The notes under the pieces were generated by a model. That model saw nothing but the letters and a program-made list of their open reading frames with translations, had not been told where the DNA came from and did no database searches. The translations under genes and the position numbers were made by a program. Source: Oligoflexus tunisiensis (GTDB lineage Bacteria > Bdellovibrionota_B > Oligoflexia > Oligoflexales > Oligoflexaceae). Taken from it: a stretch of DNA of 64,000 nucleotides. Of the stretch, positions 1-7,549 are shown piece by piece (the first letter of the stretch is position 1; every line of letters begins with the position of its first letter). The stretch spans positions 3,995,208 to 4,059,207 of the forward strand of contig NZ_BDFO01000001.1 in NCBI RefSeq assembly GCF_001748245.1, in the 5' to 3' direction.

Positions 1-959
1 CTGTAGCATCGGGTCGAGAAGGAATAGCTTTTCAGGATTTGCTTCTGCTCGTTGGTCAGGTGAGCAAAGGTCCGGCCGATCGTGATGATATTGGCGATAC
101 CCGCCTGAATCGCCGCTTCCACTTCCCAACGGTTGTGGCTGGAGCTATCGAGTTTTTTCGCCTTGATGACCAGATAAAGTCCCGCACCGACCGTCAGGTC
201 CTGGGTATAACGGTCGCCGCACTGACGCCGAAAGAGCTGCGGACTTTTTTCCTGAAGCTGACGGAAGAAGGGCGCATAGTCGGGCCACGCTTTATAAAGC
301 GAGATCCTGTCCTTGAGATAGGAAAAGCTGGTGACCGCGACCAGGTCATCGGATGTGATCTGCGTTTCCTGCAGCATGCTGGTCTTTACGGAAATGGACG
401 CCGAGAACATCTGCCAGGCGCCACCGATTTCCGTACCGAATTCGCTTTCCATCTTTTTATAGAGGTCGACATAGCTATGCACGAACTGAAACGAGTCGCG
501 TGTTTCATAGAGTGGCTGAACCTGGGTTTCGAGGCCTTCGGGATCCAGGCAGGACGGGCTGCGCGCTCCCGTGAGCATGTCGTATCCATCGCCGATCCAA
601 AAGGCCTGGCCATAGTCCGCAATGCGACCGGACGCAAAGGCCGCCGTACCCGCTCGTGCCTCTTTCAGCTTTTTCATGGCCTCCTGGAGCGTTGGAGACA
701 CCGGAGTTTCCGGCAGGGTCTCAACGGGCGGGATCGGTTCCGCCACGACCGGGGTCGGCTGATCAGGAGCCCTGTCAACAGGGGCCGGCTGATCAGGAGT
801 GCCTTCAACGGGAGCGGGCGGCGTCGCCTCAGGCGCCGGGACGACCGTGGCGGATGGATCGGGCTGCGAGCCCGGTGCCTCATGCCCATCACTGCAGGCA
901 TAGTGTAAAAAACCGAGAGCGGACACGAGGACGCATGCCGAAATCCTGACGTTGATCAT
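1..959 (-). CDS. Partial secreted lipoprotein (C-terminus beyond window start)
   Basis: The minus strand is open from an ATG at 957-959 to base 1 with no stop, about 319 codons, so the gene continues outside the window. The N-terminus is a short hydrophobic signal ending in HYAC (Cys22), a plausible lipobox, followed by a Pro/Ala/Glu-rich linker with repeated PDQP motifs (residues ~25-90) and then a globular region. That region has a conserved-looking CGDRY motif followed by a long beta-strand pattern (about residues 248-270). This layout faintly recalls MACPF/pore-forming-type domains, but that is a guess from pattern only. I cannot name the family. Strong codon bias in this frame and the signal peptide argue that this, not the overlapping plus-strand frame, is the real gene. 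Confidence 0.75.
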   Translation of the reverse strand, partial: MINVRISACVLVSALGFLHYACSDGHEAPGSQPDPSATVVPAPEATPPAPVEGTPDQPAPVDRAPDQPTPVVAEPIPPVETLPETPVSPTLQEAMKKLKEARAGTAAFASGRIADYGQAFWIGDGYDMLTGARSPSCLDPEGLETQVQPLYETRDSFQFVHSYVDLYKKMESEFGTEIGGAWQMFSASISVKTSMLQETQITSDDLVAVTSFSYLKDRISLYKAWPDYAPFFRQLQEKSPQLFRRQCGDRYTQDLTVGAGLYLVIKAKKLDSSSHNRWEVEAAIQAGIANIITIGRTFAHLTNEQKQILKSYSFSTRCY

Positions 960-1162
960 CTTTCACTCCATGGACGAGGGTATGCACCGCGCAAAACGCC
1001 GAAGGGCGCCGTTTGCAGGTTGCACTGGTAAAACCTACGACTTATGAGTCTTGGATGAGGGCAATGTAGCCTTTGATGCTGGCTCTGTCTCGGGTTTTTT
1101 TATGCTGTCGTGAAAAAAGTTAGGCGGACAGGTAGGGGTTATAAGCAAGGCGGATTCAGGCA

Positions 1163-1369
1163 TTAGAAGCCCATATCACTGAGCACCCGTCTGGCGTCTT
1201 CAATCTGTTCCTGCAGGACAAGCACTTTGATCGGTGTCACGTAGGCAAGAGAAGGCTGAACCCCGCCGACATCCGTCGTATAAATATGGGCTTTGATTCC
1301 AAGCTCTTCCAGCTGCGACTTGAGCATATCAGCCTGGATCCTATCGTAGGTTTCAAATAACGTGATCAT
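1163..1369 (-). CDS. DUF2007-family small protein (paralogue 1)
   Basis: A 68-residue protein starting at the ATG at 1369 (MITLFET), with a gag-type ribosome site in front; the longer frame upstream has no support. It has the compact beta-alpha-beta pattern of DUF2007 (putative signal-transducing proteins): an N-terminal strand, the helix [16 protein letters not shown], and a C-terminal strand/helix with TPIKVLV and EDARRVL. It is a close paralogue of the 68-residue protein at 5487-5693, sharing most residues including [14 protein letters not shown] and VTPIKVLV. The function of the family is not established. It lies downstream of a small membrane protein on the same strand, probably co-transcribed. 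Confidence 0.85.
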   Translation of the reverse strand: MITLFETYDRIQADMLKSQLEELGIKAHIYTTDVGGVQPSLAYVTPIKVLVLQEQIEDARRVLSDMGF

Positions 1370-1441
1370 CGCCTCAACCTCGGTTGCGGGGTTCCTGCCA
1401 CTCTTCAGCCTTGGTGGGCCCATGCGCTGCCCACCCTCGTA

Positions 1442-1630
1442 TCAGGTTCGACTTTCCCGTCCCTGTTTGTCCACGATAATATTCCGGCCTATTGCATCAT
1501 ATTCCCCCGCGATCTTCTTATTGGGATCCTCCTTGGCCTGCTCCAGCGTTTTATTCCGCTTCATGAAGTAAAAGATAAAAAATCCAAAGATCAAAACGGC
1601 TCCGACAAGAGCAATATAGGGCAGATACAT
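1442..1630 (-). CDS. Small single-pass membrane protein
   Basis: A 62-residue protein with one N-terminal transmembrane segment (residues ~4-23, LPYIALVGAVLIFGFFIFYF) followed by a basic, charged cytoplasmic tail ending in RESRT. The ATG at 1630 has a good ribosome site (gaggtg) eight bases upstream. No family recognised. It lies 72 bases upstream of the DUF2007 gene on the same strand, so the two may form a small operon. Size and topology suggest a membrane anchor or small regulator, but nothing in the sequence shows a function. Confidence 0.65.
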   Translation of the reverse strand: MYLPYIALVGAVLIFGFFIFYFMKRNKTLEQAKEDPNKKIAGEYDAIGRNIIVDKQGRESRT

Positions 1631-1830
1631 AATTCACCTCATCTGTTGGTACACGCCGTGCGTGCTCGAAACCACCAGAATTCCAAGGGAGCATGGATCA
1701 GGCCAAAGTCCGCGGATCCAACTTACGGCAATCCGCGACCTGGTCATCAACACTACCGAAAAATCACAGCCTTCCCCTCACATTTCAGTCCGCTTCGCCG
1801 TTAGATATGCATAAGGAGCGGTTTCCCCTT

Positions 1831-4566
1831 ATGAAGCGAATATTATGGTTAATTATACGAGTTGGCTGTCTCGGGCTCGGCGGGACAGCGGAAGCCGCGC
1901 GCCCTCCTGTCTTTGAGCAGCCCTGGTATCTGACCGAGGACGAGCCCGCGGCGTGGTCCCGTGACGAAGCTTTAGTCCAGCCCGAGAGACTGACAGGCTG
2001 GAAACCCTATCAGGCCGCCACTGTGCCGCCGGGCATCAATAAAACAATCTGGCTGTGGAATGTGTTGCCGGCGATCCCGGATCAACGCCACGTTCTGTAT
2101 TTTGCCAACGGGCTTGAGGATATTGCCGTCTATATCAACGGTGAGCTGGTCTATAGCTATGGGTCGTTCCGGAAAGCCTGGGATGAAGTCAGCCCTCAGG
2201 TCTGGCACGCGATTCCACTGGGACCTGAACACAGCCATCAGCGCCTTGAGATTCGAACCCATTACGCCCTGAGCTATGTGATGCGGACGCTCTATCCCGT
2301 CATTCGACTTCAATCGGAAGCCCTGGGGGAACATACCGGCAAATCCATTCCGCTGATTTACCTCGCCGGCGCATTCGGCCTCATGGGTCTCGTGGTTCTG
2401 GCCGTCGCCCTCATGCGGCGCCAGGTGGATCTTTTTCTTTATTTCGCTTTGATGTCCATCTCCGTTTCATCGTGGGTCCTTTTTAATCAGGATTCTTTGA
2501 TCAAACCTTACACGGGTCTTCCACCACGGAGCTGGAGTTACTTTGATCTGGTTGGGATTTACCTGTCCGCAGCCTGTCTCGTTTCCTTTCTGTCCATTGT
2601 CGCCCAATCCCGGAGTCGCCTGATCCGCTTTGTCTTTTGGTTGAACTGGGGCATGGCGTTCACGGTGGCGGTGGCTTCCGGTTTCGGTGGCATTCATGCC
2701 TGGTATCTGCTTCCTCTTCTGCATATTGCCGTTTTTCCCAGTCTTCTGGGCCTCATTCCTTTGATCATCTGGTCGGCCTTTCATCGCAATACCGAAGCCC
2801 GCGTTCTGATGGTAGGCAGCCTGGCGATGGCGCTCTCGGCCGTTCACGATATTGTCCGCTATTCGGCCAATTTTCGGTCACCGATCACGACCATGATTCC
2901 CATCGGTGGTCTGGTCACACTGCTGGCCATGCTGCTGATCCTGGTGCGACGCTATCAGGCGGAACGCGAAGACGCCTTCCAGACTCAGGCGAAGCTTTTA
3001 ACCGACATCCAGAGTTTGAACGCGGCGCTGCAGGTCCATGTGGAAAAGGTGGAAGCACTGGTTGAAGAAAAAACCCGGGAGATCGGCTCCATTCTGGGAC
3101 ATATCCAGCAGGGCATCTTCATGCTGACCGGCCCTGACCTGCTGATCCATGCGGAATATTCCGAGCACCTGGAAACCATCCTAGGCACACCGAACATTGC
3201 CGGGCAAAGTTTTGAACAGACCGTCCTGGATCGCTGCCGGCTGGGAGCCGATCAGCGCAGCCGGATGATCGCCGCTCTGCAGGCGAGTTTGGGGGAAGAC
3301 TCTGTCAACTTCGAGGTGAATGCCTCCAATCTGCCCACCGAAGTGTACCTCACTCATGGCCATGAAGAAAAAATTCTTGAACTTTCCTGGGCTGCGATAG
3401 CGGACGACAGGGACGTGATCGACAAAATACTGATTACCGCACGCGACGTGACCAGCCTGCGCCAGCTGCAGTCCGATGCCCGCCGGAATCAGGAGGAAAT
3501 GAAGCTCCTGCAGATCATACTTTCGGCCAAACCCGAGCGCTTTCTGCGTTTTCTGGATTCCAGCCTTCAGCTTATCAGCAAGGCCCGCGAGGCACCGGGA
3601 CAGCCGGCGGGTCGGAGTTTGCGCACAGCCTTTCGCGATCTGCATACGGTCAAAGGCAATGCGCGATCCTTTGGTCTGGACGAGCTGGCCAGCCTCATTC
3701 ATGATGCGGAGTTGATTCTTCAAAACAATGCCCAGGAAAACCTGGAGCTGCGATTGCAGCAGATTCAGTCGAAAATTGAATCCTATAAGGCCCTCTTCCA
3801 TCGACATATCCAAGGGCCTGCGGGCCAGGATCGGCTGACAGCCGTCCGGCAGAAGCTTGAAGAGGTTCTGCTGGAAAAGAATCCTGTCGTGACCCAACGC
3901 CTGAGACGTCTCGAAGAGGTCCTGCTGCCGGAAGTGTTTATTCCCGCGGAGACGCTTTTTCGCGAAGTGTGCCAGGGGCTCGGCAAGCTGGCCAAGGATC
4001 TGGGCAAACACAGGCCCGAGGTCATCCTGGAAAGCCACGGCATTTACCTGACGCAATCCACCGCGGATCTTCTCACGGACTGCCTGGGCCATCTTCTGCG
4101 AAATGCCATCGATCACGGCATTGAAAGCCCGGAGGAGCGTATCGCGGCCGGCAAGACGCCGCAAGGTCGCCTCTACTTTCAGTGTCAACGCGAAGGGGAA
4201 AACCTTCGGATACATTTGCATGATGATGGTCACGGCCTGCATTTGCAAAAGATTCTCGCGCGAGCTTACGATCGTGGTCTTCTGCGTGTCCATGAACGCC
4301 TCACCGCCGCGCGTCTGGAGCAATTGATCTTTTCCCCAGGATTCAGCACGAAGGCTGAGGCCTCCCTCGTTTCAGGACGTGGGGTTGGGCTTGATGCCGT
4401 TCGGGCCGCGCTCGAACAGAAAGGCGCGCGGATCCGTCTGCATTTCATGGGCCAGGACGAAGCCCACGAAGGCATGCCCTTCAGTTTTGAAATGCTGCTT
4501 CCCGCGACGTGCTGGATCGAAGCGCCTCATACCGATCCGGTGATGCCTTCCGAAAGAGCTTCTTAG
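1831..4566 (+). CDS. 7TMR-DISM receptor with CheA-like Hpt and ATPase domains
   Basis: A sensor kinase of 911 residues. I choose the ATG at 1831 because it gives a signal peptide (MKRILWLIIRVGCLGLGG...AEA) and follows AAGGAG at 1813-1818; the frame is open further upstream without a signal. Order of parts: signal peptide; periplasmic 7TMR-DISM extracellular beta domain (~30-190); seven hydrophobic helices (~195-395); coiled coil (~400-440); PAS-like region (~445-560); Hpt domain with HTVKGNARSFG, phospho-acceptor His605; HATPase with N box LLRNAIDHGIE (~755), G1 DDGHGL and G2 SGRGVGLDAV (~850). The kinase core resembles CheA P1 plus P4, but there is no CheW-like P5 domain. It probably senses an envelope or carbohydrate-like ligand and phosphorylates an unlinked regulator. 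Confidence 0.88.
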   Translation: MKRILWLIIRVGCLGLGGTAEAARPPVFEQPWYLTEDEPAAWSRDEALVQPERLTGWKPYQAATVPPGINKTIWLWNVLPAIPDQRHVLYFANGLEDIAVYINGELVYSYGSFRKAWDEVSPQVWHAIPLGPEHSHQRLEIRTHYALSYVMRTLYPVIRLQSEALGEHTGKSIPLIYLAGAFGLMGLVVLAVALMRRQVDLFLYFALMSISVSSWVLFNQDSLIKPYTGLPPRSWSYFDLVGIYLSAACLVSFLSIVAQSRSRLIRFVFWLNWGMAFTVAVASGFGGIHAWYLLPLLHIAVFPSLLGLIPLIIWSAFHRNTEARVLMVGSLAMALSAVHDIVRYSANFRSPITTMIPIGGLVTLLAMLLILVRRYQAEREDAFQTQAKLLTDIQSLNAALQVHVEKVEALVEEKTREIGSILGHIQQGIFMLTGPDLLIHAEYSEHLETILGTPNIAGQSFEQTVLDRCRLGADQRSRMIAALQASLGEDSVNFEVNASNLPTEVYLTHGHEEKILELSWAAIADDRDVIDKILITARDVTSLRQLQSDARRNQEEMKLLQIILSAKPERFLRFLDSSLQLISKAREAPGQPAGRSLRTAFRDLHTVKGNARSFGLDELASLIHDAELILQNNAQENLELRLQQIQSKIESYKALFHRHIQGPAGQDRLTAVRQKLEEVLLEKNPVVTQRLRRLEEVLLPEVFIPAETLFREVCQGLGKLAKDLGKHRPEVILESHGIYLTQSTADLLTDCLGHLLRNAIDHGIESPEERIAAGKTPQGRLYFQCQREGENLRIHLHDDGHGLHLQKILARAYDRGLLRVHERLTAARLEQLIFSPGFSTKAEASLVSGRGVGLDAVRAALEQKGARIRLHFMGQDEAHEGMPFSFEMLLPATCWIEAPHTDPVMPSERAS

Positions 4567-4710
4567 CGGGAAACGCGAACGCTTGAGTTATCCCAAAGTT
4601 TTCTTTTCCCGCAGAATTTCCAAAAGCCTTTGCAATGGGCTCGCGGGGCGCTCAAAGTGCCAGCAGCGAAAGACTTGACTTTCGACTCGACCATTCCCGA
4701 GGAGTTCACC

Positions 4711-5490
4711 ATGAGCATTGATGGAAAAGTTGCCCTGGTTACTGGCGCGGGGCAAGGCATCGGGCGCGCCATCGCTTTACGCTTGGCTCAGGACGGTGCC
4801 CATATTGCAATTGTTGACATGAATGAAAACAAGATGACTGACGTCGCGAACGAAGTCTCCAAAATAGGCCGCAAGGCCAGCATCTTTCGGGCGGATGTCT
4901 CGCATCGTGATGAAGTCTACCAGGCGATCAACGATGCGGAGAGGAGGCTTGGCGGTTTCGACATCATGATCAACAACGCAGGCATTGTTCAGGTTCAGGC
5001 CCTGGCCGACGTCACGCCCGAGGAATTCGACAAGATATTCAAGGTGAATGTACAAGGCGTCCTGTGGGGAATTCAGGCCGCGGCTAAAAAATTCAAGGAG
5101 CGTCAGCAAAAGGGAAAAATCATTAGCGCATCCTCCATCGCAGGGCATGAAGGTTACGGCATGCTCGGAGTTTATGCCGCCACCAAATTCGCAGTGCGTG
5201 CCCTGACCCAGACTGCGGCCAAGGAATATGCCAGCGCTGGCATTACGGTGAACGCGTATTGCCCCGGCGTGGTCGGGACTGATATGTGGGTTGAGATCGA
5301 CAGGCGCTTTTCCGAGCTGACCGGAGCAGCCATCGGTGAAACTTACAAGAAATATGTCGGCGGGATTGCGCTCGGTCGCGCTGAGACACCGGAAGACGTG
5401 GCCGCGTTCGTATCGTTTCTTTCCGGTCCTGATTCCGATTACATGACGGGCCAGGCGCCTTTGATCGACGGGGGCATGGTTTATCGCTAA
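4711..5490 (+). CDS. budC: Acetoin/diacetyl reductase (short-chain dehydrogenase)
   Basis: A 259-residue classical SDR enzyme that would interconvert diacetyl, acetoin and 2,3-butanediol with NAD(H). The start at 4711 ([12 protein letters not shown]) follows a GAGGAG site at 4700-4705 and matches the usual length of BudC-type enzymes (~256). Visible motifs: cofactor loop TGAGQGIG (residues 11-18), NNAG (88-91), catalytic Ser in ISASS (141/142), Tyr155 and Lys159 in YAATK, and the family-typical [11 protein letters not shown] and C-terminal GGMVYR. It is monocistronic. Its stop overlaps by four bases with the stop of the convergent DUF2007 gene. Other SDR substrates are possible, but the full-length match to the acetoin-reductase pattern is good. 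Confidence 0.85.
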   Translation: MSIDGKVALVTGAGQGIGRAIALRLAQDGAHIAIVDMNENKMTDVANEVSKIGRKASIFRADVSHRDEVYQAINDAERRLGGFDIMINNAGIVQVQALADVTPEEFDKIFKVNVQGVLWGIQAAAKKFKERQQKGKIISASSIAGHEGYGMLGVYAATKFAVRALTQTAAKEYASAGITVNAYCPGVVGTDMWVEIDRRFSELTGAAIGETYKKYVGGIALGRAETPEDVAAFVSFLSGPDSDYMTGQAPLIDGGMVYR

Positions 5491-5693
5491 AAACCCAAGT
5501 CCTTCAACACGCGTTGAGCTTCGACCAGCTGTGGTTCAGGCACCAGCACTTTGATCGGTGTAACGAAGGCGAGAGAAGGGCTCAGGCCATGGAGATCCGC
5601 TGAATAAACATGAGCCTTGATGCCAAGCTCCTCCAGCTGAGCTCTTAAAATATCGGCCTGGATCACATCGAATGTTTCAAATAACGTAATCAA
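5487..5693 (-). CDS. DUF2007-family small protein (paralogue 2)
   Basis: A 68-residue paralogue of the protein at 1163-1369, differing mainly by conservative changes (Tyr/Phe, Met/Ile, Ile/Val). It starts with TTG at 5693; a strong GGAGG seven bases upstream supports this unusual start, and it aligns exactly with the ATG of paralogue 1. The two copies bracket the receptor kinase and the SDR gene. The protein belongs to the DUF2007 family, for which no biochemical role is settled. Its stop codon overlaps that of budC in a convergent CTAA. Confidence 0.85.
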   Translation of the reverse strand: MITLFETFDVIQADILRAQLEELGIKAHVYSADLHGLSPSLAFVTPIKVLVPEPQLVEAQRVLKDLGF

Positions 5694-5941
5694 GGGACAA
5701 CCTCCATGGTGTGACCTATCTGACCTTATAGTCTCTTGACAACAGGGTTTTCAAGCGTTTCACGCCAAATAATGTTCTCAGCTTCCAGGAAACTGTCACA
5801 TCTTTTGACAGCCGCCACATTCCCGGCCTTTTAGTACGCTATAACTAGTTGTTTTCATTCAGTAATATTAAAGAACAGCTTGTGCAATTGGCCCTTCGTC
5901 TGGCAGAAAACCCAGACGCAATTTTAGAAAAGGGTTGTTCC

Positions 5942-6442
5942 ATGCTGTCGAAAAAAATGCTGTCTGTTGCTGTGATCCTGGTTCCGGTTCTGGTGGGTTG
6001 TGGTTCCAAGGATAAGGACAAGGACGATGCAGTGACTCCCGTTCGTCCCCAGATTCCTCTGAACGCTCCTTCTGATCTGCTGGGTTCCTGGAAACAATGT
6101 ACTCAAGACTCCGAGACCACAGCGTCCGGCGCGATCTATACATTCCGCGCCGACGGCTCTTTGGAGTTCAAGTCCGTATCGTTCAGCACGAAGGACTGCA
6201 GTGATGCAGGAACTGTTCTGCTGACTCTGAAAGGCAGTTACGTGGCTGGATCCGACAGCGCTCTGGATCTCACCATCGGCAAGAAAGACGAAAAGACCTC
6301 AACGACCGTCTACCGGGTCTTTTCTGTCCAGGGCAATCAGTTGCTGATCTCGAACAACGCGGTCGCCGGCTCCGATGCCGATCATCGCGATTTCGATCTC
6401 AACGCGTCGGCTCTGAAATTGGTAAAAATGGAAGCCAATTGA
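5942..6442 (+). CDS. Lipoprotein with lipocalin-like C-terminal domain
   Basis: A 166-residue lipoprotein: signal MLSKKMLSVAVILVPVLVGC with lipobox LVGC, then a charged KDKDKD stretch that acts as a spacer, then a compact beta-rich domain beginning LLGSWKQC and containing AIYTFRADGSLEF, which resembles lipocalin-like 'GTW...YtFe.DG' stress/lipoprotein folds. The frame is open 31 codons further upstream but the signal peptide defines the start at 5942. A weak promoter-like TTGACA lies at 5805-5810. No specific function can be assigned. A perfect hairpin follows the stop. Confidence 0.75.
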   Translation: MLSKKMLSVAVILVPVLVGCGSKDKDKDDAVTPVRPQIPLNAPSDLLGSWKQCTQDSETTASGAIYTFRADGSLEFKSVSFSTKDCSDAGTVLLTLKGSYVAGSDSALDLTIGKKDEKTSTTVYRVFSVQGNQLLISNNAVAGSDADHRDFDLNASALKLVKMEAN

Positions 6443-6450
6443 TCCGCTGC

Positions 6451-6477
6451 ACCACATCCCTGCACCAGGGATGTGGT
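6451..6477. terminator. Bidirectional terminator-like hairpin
   Basis: A perfect 11-bp inverted repeat (ACCACATCCCT at 6451-6461 and its complement at 6467-6477) with a five-base loop sits between the ends of two convergent genes. It has no long T-run, so it is only terminator-like, but its position fits. Confidence 0.65.
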
Positions 6478-6484
6478 CCTGTTC

Positions 6485-6943
6485 TCACCGGTCGATTTTC
6501 AGATCATAGCCCACCAGCACCTTCGCATAACGCTTCAAGCCAATCGGCTGCGGTCCGGCTTTCGTCCTCGAAACATCGACGAGCTGCACCATCAATCCCG
6601 AAGCCTCATCCATCCAGACATCCGTCTCCGGGTAGCGGGGATCCAGACTGAGTTGAATTTTCTGCGCCGGCACCGATCCGTCTTCACTATCCAGGGCGAT
6701 CGTGGTGGTGACAAAACCGGCCCAGACGCAAACCACATTCAAGGGACAACGGCTGTCCTGAACATCCCGAAAGGCCAACTGCAGCGGACCCACGGCAACA
6801 GCCGGGGCCCCCAGCTCAAGAATGGCACAGGCCGCCGGTTCAGACGGATGGTCCTTGCAGGTCGGTGGGAGCGGGGACTCGATGGGTCTGGCCTGGACCG
6901 CACCCCAGGCCGTCAGTGCAAGAAAAAGGCAGAGCGATTTCAT
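6485..6943 (-). CDS. Secreted protein with DSRCP...CVWAG motif
   Basis: A 152-residue protein with a cleavable signal peptide (MKSLCLFLALTAWGAVQA) and a good GAGGAG site before the ATG at 6943. The mature part contains DSRCPLNVVCVWAGFV, a motif I associate with a widespread group of small secreted or lipoprotein domains of unknown function in which two cysteines (here spaced by five residues) are conserved. Other cysteines at about residues 29 and 39 may form a second disulfide. It is probably periplasmic or extracellular. It faces the preceding lipoprotein gene across a hairpin. Confidence 0.7.
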   Translation of the reverse strand: MKSLCLFLALTAWGAVQARPIESPLPPTCKDHPSEPAACAILELGAPAVAVGPLQLAFRDVQDSRCPLNVVCVWAGFVTTTIALDSEDGSVPAQKIQLSLDPRYPETDVWMDEASGLMVQLVDVSRTKAGPQPIGLKRYAKVLVGYDLKIDR

Positions 6944-7068
6944 AAGTTCTCCTCGTTATGATGTCAGCTCCAGGTGAGCTCAGGGCGAGGACAAAGTCCT
7001 CCCCTTCCCTCACCATCGGGTCTGTCCAGATAACGAAGAGCGCCGTATTTTTTTCGCAGGAATTCCGA

Positions 7069-7341
7069 TCAGGGCAGATGCTTTTTTTCGAAGACGAAGG
7101 TGCCCAATGGAAGCACAGCGGCCACCATGCTCAGCAGCCAGACATTGCGTTTCCAGCGCAGCTCCAGGGCCATATAATTGGCCATGGCCACATAAGCCAG
7201 GAACAGGCCGCCATGAGCCATCCCGACCACCCTCACCGCTTGAGGCTCACCCCAAATATACTTGAGTGGCATGGCAATGCCCAAAAGGATCAGGAACGAC
7301 AGCCCTTCAAAACGACCAACCCAGCGAAAAAGAGACATCAT
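7069..7341 (-). CDS. DUF3817-family integral membrane protein
   Basis: A 90-residue membrane protein with three hydrophobic helices. Motifs typical of DUF3817 are present: EGLSFLILLGIAMPLKYIWG, then GMAHGGLFLAYV, and a C-terminal helix ending before FEKKHLP. I use ATG 7341 (GGGGA ribosome site); a GTG at 7359 is an alternative. The role of DUF3817 proteins is unknown. It is divergent from the PEP carboxylase gene, with a ~200-base intergenic region between them. Confidence 0.8.
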   Translation of the reverse strand: MMSLFRWVGRFEGLSFLILLGIAMPLKYIWGEPQAVRVVGMAHGGLFLAYVAMANYMALELRWKRNVWLLSMVAAVLPLGTFVFEKKHLP

Positions 7342-7549
7342 GTAATTTTCCCCATTCACAAGCTCAACAGTCCGAATAATGAATATTCCTCCATCCGTCC
7401 ACCCCAGAATGCAGAAAATCCATCCGTCAGCCGCAGCTTACCACCTGGTAACCTTCCTCGCGTGTTCCAGAGACTCACACTTGTTTCCTCGTCTGCCTTT
7501 CTCTACACTTCACAACGTTTGTCCTTTTGCTCCTGCGTTGAGGTGCCTC

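Noticed and set aside
39-908. Long plus-strand open frame (289 codons) at the window start
   Set aside because: It lies antisense to the signal-peptide-bearing minus-strand frame, has no recognisable domain and many Arg/Gly runs typical of an antisense frame in GC-rich DNA.
3181-4323. 380-codon minus-strand frame inside the receptor kinase gene
   Set aside because: It is antisense to well-conserved kinase motifs and has no domain or ribosome site.
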